From positions 13,978 through 77,977 of the forward strand of contig CAYNRG010000007.1 of NCBI GenBank assembly GCA_964399545.1: a stretch of 64,000 nucleotides of DNA, given 5' to 3'. This document shows, one piece after another, positions 62,599 through 64,000 of this stretch (within the stretch, counting starts at the first letter, position 1; each line of letters begins with the position of its first letter). Origin of the DNA: CAYNRG01 sp964399545. GTDB taxonomy: Bacteria; Bacillota_I; Bacilli_A; Erysipelotrichales; Erysipelotrichaceae. Below the pieces are notes generated by a model. That model saw nothing but the letters and a program-made list of their open reading frames with translations. It made no database searches and was not told the origin of the DNA. The position numbers and the translations under genes were made by a program.

Positions 62599-63497
62599 TA
62601 AATGATACCTCTATTTAATAAAATCCAATATAGCGCTACTCCAATTACCACTAAGCATACCAAGATAAAAACAATTAAAATGAAATTTAAAATACGATTG
62701 GAATTATGCATCTTTTCTTCCATTCCCTCTAATTCTTCTTTGTACTCTGTTAACTGAACTCGCATTTGAGTCGTTTCTTCAACAAGAGCTTCTCTTGCCG
62801 TTCTTTCCTCAGCAAGCTTTTCTTCAAAATTGAATGGGAAATCTGTCATATTCACTACATCTTCTTGCTCAATAATTTGTTCTTCTGCTTGTGCAAAAAG
62901 TTGAGGATGCTCCTCTGTAAGCATTTGATTCAATTCCATTGCAATTTTTGTATGCATCTTCGTAATTTCCACTGATTCAGCACTTGGAAGAATTTCAGTT
63001 CGCTCTTCTTCAACATCGCTCCATCTTGATGAAAGTGTTTCCTTGTCTAAATTGGTTGATTGCTCTTTACGAATCTCACGAAGTAGTTTATCTTGAAGTT
63101 TATCTTCAGTGGTAATCCCCTGTTCTTCATTATATGCCTTAACTTCCTCTAAATATTCATCTAAATACTCATTATTAAAAACAGCCATTTTTTGAGTATT
63201 CTCCATAGCTCTTTCTTGATCTTTAACTAACTCTTCTGCCGTAAATTGATTATCATTTGTATTCTCTACTGATTCAACCCCAAGGTCATTTCCTTCATCA
63301 ACAAAACTCTCTTGACGAACACGAACAGGTTCGATCACTTCTTCACGAACCGCCATCTCTTTAAACTCTTCAGCATCCAATTTATTTAACCGATTTGCGA
63401 ACTCTGATAAATCTTTAGTTTCAATTTGCTCTTCAGCGTCATGCTGTAAACTATTCCTTAATTCTTCATATTTTGCTGTACGTGAATATTTGCCCAT
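62598..63497 (-). CDS. Tail-anchored coiled-coil protein, unknown
   Basis: 299 residues. Very acidic cytoplasmic body with heptad-like segments, mainly at about 225-262 (ARTAREALVEETTQMRVQLT), then a single C-terminal membrane span (ILNFILIVFILVCLVVIGVAL) and a short tail LNRGII. No family recognised. SD GGGAGG is 6 bp before the ATG. It is first in the operon with cmk, der and gpsA. A topology with the body in the cytoplasm is likely; role unknown. Confidence 0.75.
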   Translation of the reverse strand: MGKYSRTAKYEELRNSLQHDAEEQIETKDLSEFANRLNKLDAEEFKEMAVREEVIEPVRVRQESFVDEGNDLGVESVENTNDNQFTAEELVKDQERAMENTQKMAVFNNEYLDEYLEEVKAYNEEQGITTEDKLQDKLLREIRKEQSTNLDKETLSSRWSDVEEERTEILPSAESVEITKMHTKIAMELNQMLTEEHPQLFAQAEEQIIEQEDVVNMTDFPFNFEEKLAEERTAREALVEETTQMRVQLTEYKEELEGMEEKMHNSNRILNFILIVFILVCLVVIGVALYWILLNRGII

Positions 63498-63523
63498 AAG
63501 TGCCTCCCTATATATTTACTCTT

Positions 63524-63558
63524 GCATTATTATACCATAATAATGCGTAATTTGTTAA
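63524..63558 (-). promoter_or_regulatory. Promoter with 23-bp palindrome before the tail-anchored gene
   Basis: TTAACA (fwd 63553-63558), 18-bp spacer, extended -10 TGGTATAAT (fwd 63529-63537). A perfect 9-bp inverted repeat GCATTATTA-N5-TAATAATGC (fwd 63524-63546) is centred on the -10, so it could be an operator of a dimeric regulator. It starts the transcript of the tail-anchored protein, cmk, der and gpsA. Confidence 0.55.
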
Positions 63559-63599
63559 AAATCAATTTATTCCTGGATTTTTTGAGTTTATATTTTTGA

Positions 63600-63963
63600 A
63601 GTTGCACTTTTATTGCACTTTTCTATTGAAAATAAATCGCTAAGTTTATCTACTACTTCATTGTGTAAACTAGAATACAAATGTCCCGATGTTCCTAAAC
63701 CATTTTTTGACTGTCCCCAGTTAAACTTCTTTTCATTTTACAAATTGCTCATTGAACTAGTTTAGCATTTTTACTTAACCCACCACTATGGCTAACAATT
63801 TCTCGATGCTACTTGATATTTCTTGACCATATACGCTGAAATTAGCCCTTGCTCTTTCATAATTATTCCAATTCTTCTTGATCACTGGATTCCTTTCCCT
63901 AAGTATCTCTTGATTTTTTTGTCCCATTGACTTTCTGATTTTGGCCTTTCAACTAAATAATTT
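63600..63963 (-). pseudogene. Decayed IS3-family transposase (OrfB) remnant
   Basis: On the minus strand one frame reads ERPKSESQWDKKIKRYLGKG, then a stop, then SRRIGIIMKEQGLISAYMVK, a close match to the OrfB motif SRRRIGRIMKEQGLVS. It is followed by further stops and, in shifted frames, ICILV and LHNEVV, which recall the YICLLVDLFNREI region of OrfB. Several stops and frameshifts make it clearly dead. No terminal repeats were found on the left; it could run past the window edge. Confidence 0.6.
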
Positions 63964-64000
63964 ACAAAAAGTTAAGATACATTACATACTTAATTTTTCA

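Noticed and set aside
63790..63960. IS256-type (mutator) transposase reading of the right-edge remnant
   Set aside because: A different frame gives W-x-N...F-x-x-Y-x-x-E-I spacing like IS256, but it lacks the following YTTN motif. The overlapping frame gives a much longer and more exact IS3 OrfB match (RIGIIMKEQGLIS).
1..64000. CRISPR arrays, rRNA or tRNA genes
   Set aside because: I saw no regularly spaced direct repeats, no conserved rRNA sequence and no cloverleaf-like sequences with a GTTCRA-type T-arm.

Overview
The window reads as one chromosomal stretch of a low-GC, AT-rich Firmicute. Evidence for this: both PolC and a short DnaE, Asp23 next to FakA, L27 with a cleavable N-terminus next to its protease Prp, a T-box leader before valS, a class B sortase and strong AGGAGG ribosome binding sites. 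A DUF3196-like gene beside tig and a complete sodium-dependent citrate fermentation operon fit an Erysipelotrichia/Turicibacter-like host, but the genus is my inference. All genes but one, a class A penicillin-binding protein at 56.7-59.5 kb, lie on the minus strand, so operons run right to left.

Layout from low to high coordinates. 0-5 kb: start of valS with T-box, then ysxC, lon, tig and a DUF3196-like gene. 5.4-11.2 kb: a 1635-residue, almost purely coiled-coil protein and an orphan sortase B. 11.3-20.6 kb: polC, an NfnAB-type ferredoxin:NADP oxidoreductase pair, rnc, recG. 20.6-25.1 kb: an accessory segment with an HMA/TauE-like/cupredoxin membrane protein, a Met-rich secreted protein, a 51-62 residue ORF and an orphan PstS-like protein. 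This segment is bracketed by partial direct copies of the recG/terminator/msmX junction, a signature of insertion into an ancestral msmX-recG junction. 25.2-27.3 kb: msmX and a PucR-type regulator. 27.5-36.8 kb: fakA, asp23, ftsQ, murB, murG, a small membrane protein, ruvB, ruvA, obg, rpmA, prp, rplU with its L21 leader.

37.0-48.2 kb: the citrate regulon. A GntR/FCD regulator gene is followed by oadA-oadG-biotin carrier-oadB-citD-citE-citF-citS-hypothetical-citC-citXG. Imported citrate is cleaved by citrate lyase to acetate and oxaloacetate; the membrane decarboxylase then makes pyruvate and pumps sodium. The promoter has two GTATAC-centred operator-like palindromes 20 bp apart over the -35 and -10, plus a cre-like site. 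48.3-51.0 kb: a small unknown protein, a DUF1576-type membrane protein with an internal repeat, and PyrB carrying a C-terminal PyrI-type zinc domain. 51.2-56.4 kb: dnaE, a response regulator and a histidine kinase. 59.6-63.5 kb: a tail-anchored protein, cmk, der, gpsA. The right edge holds a decayed IS3-family transposase remnant.

I found no rRNA, tRNA or CRISPR array. No self-evident new defence or mobile system is present. The most unusual items are the giant coiled-coil protein, the duplicated-junction accessory island and the PyrB-zinc fusion.
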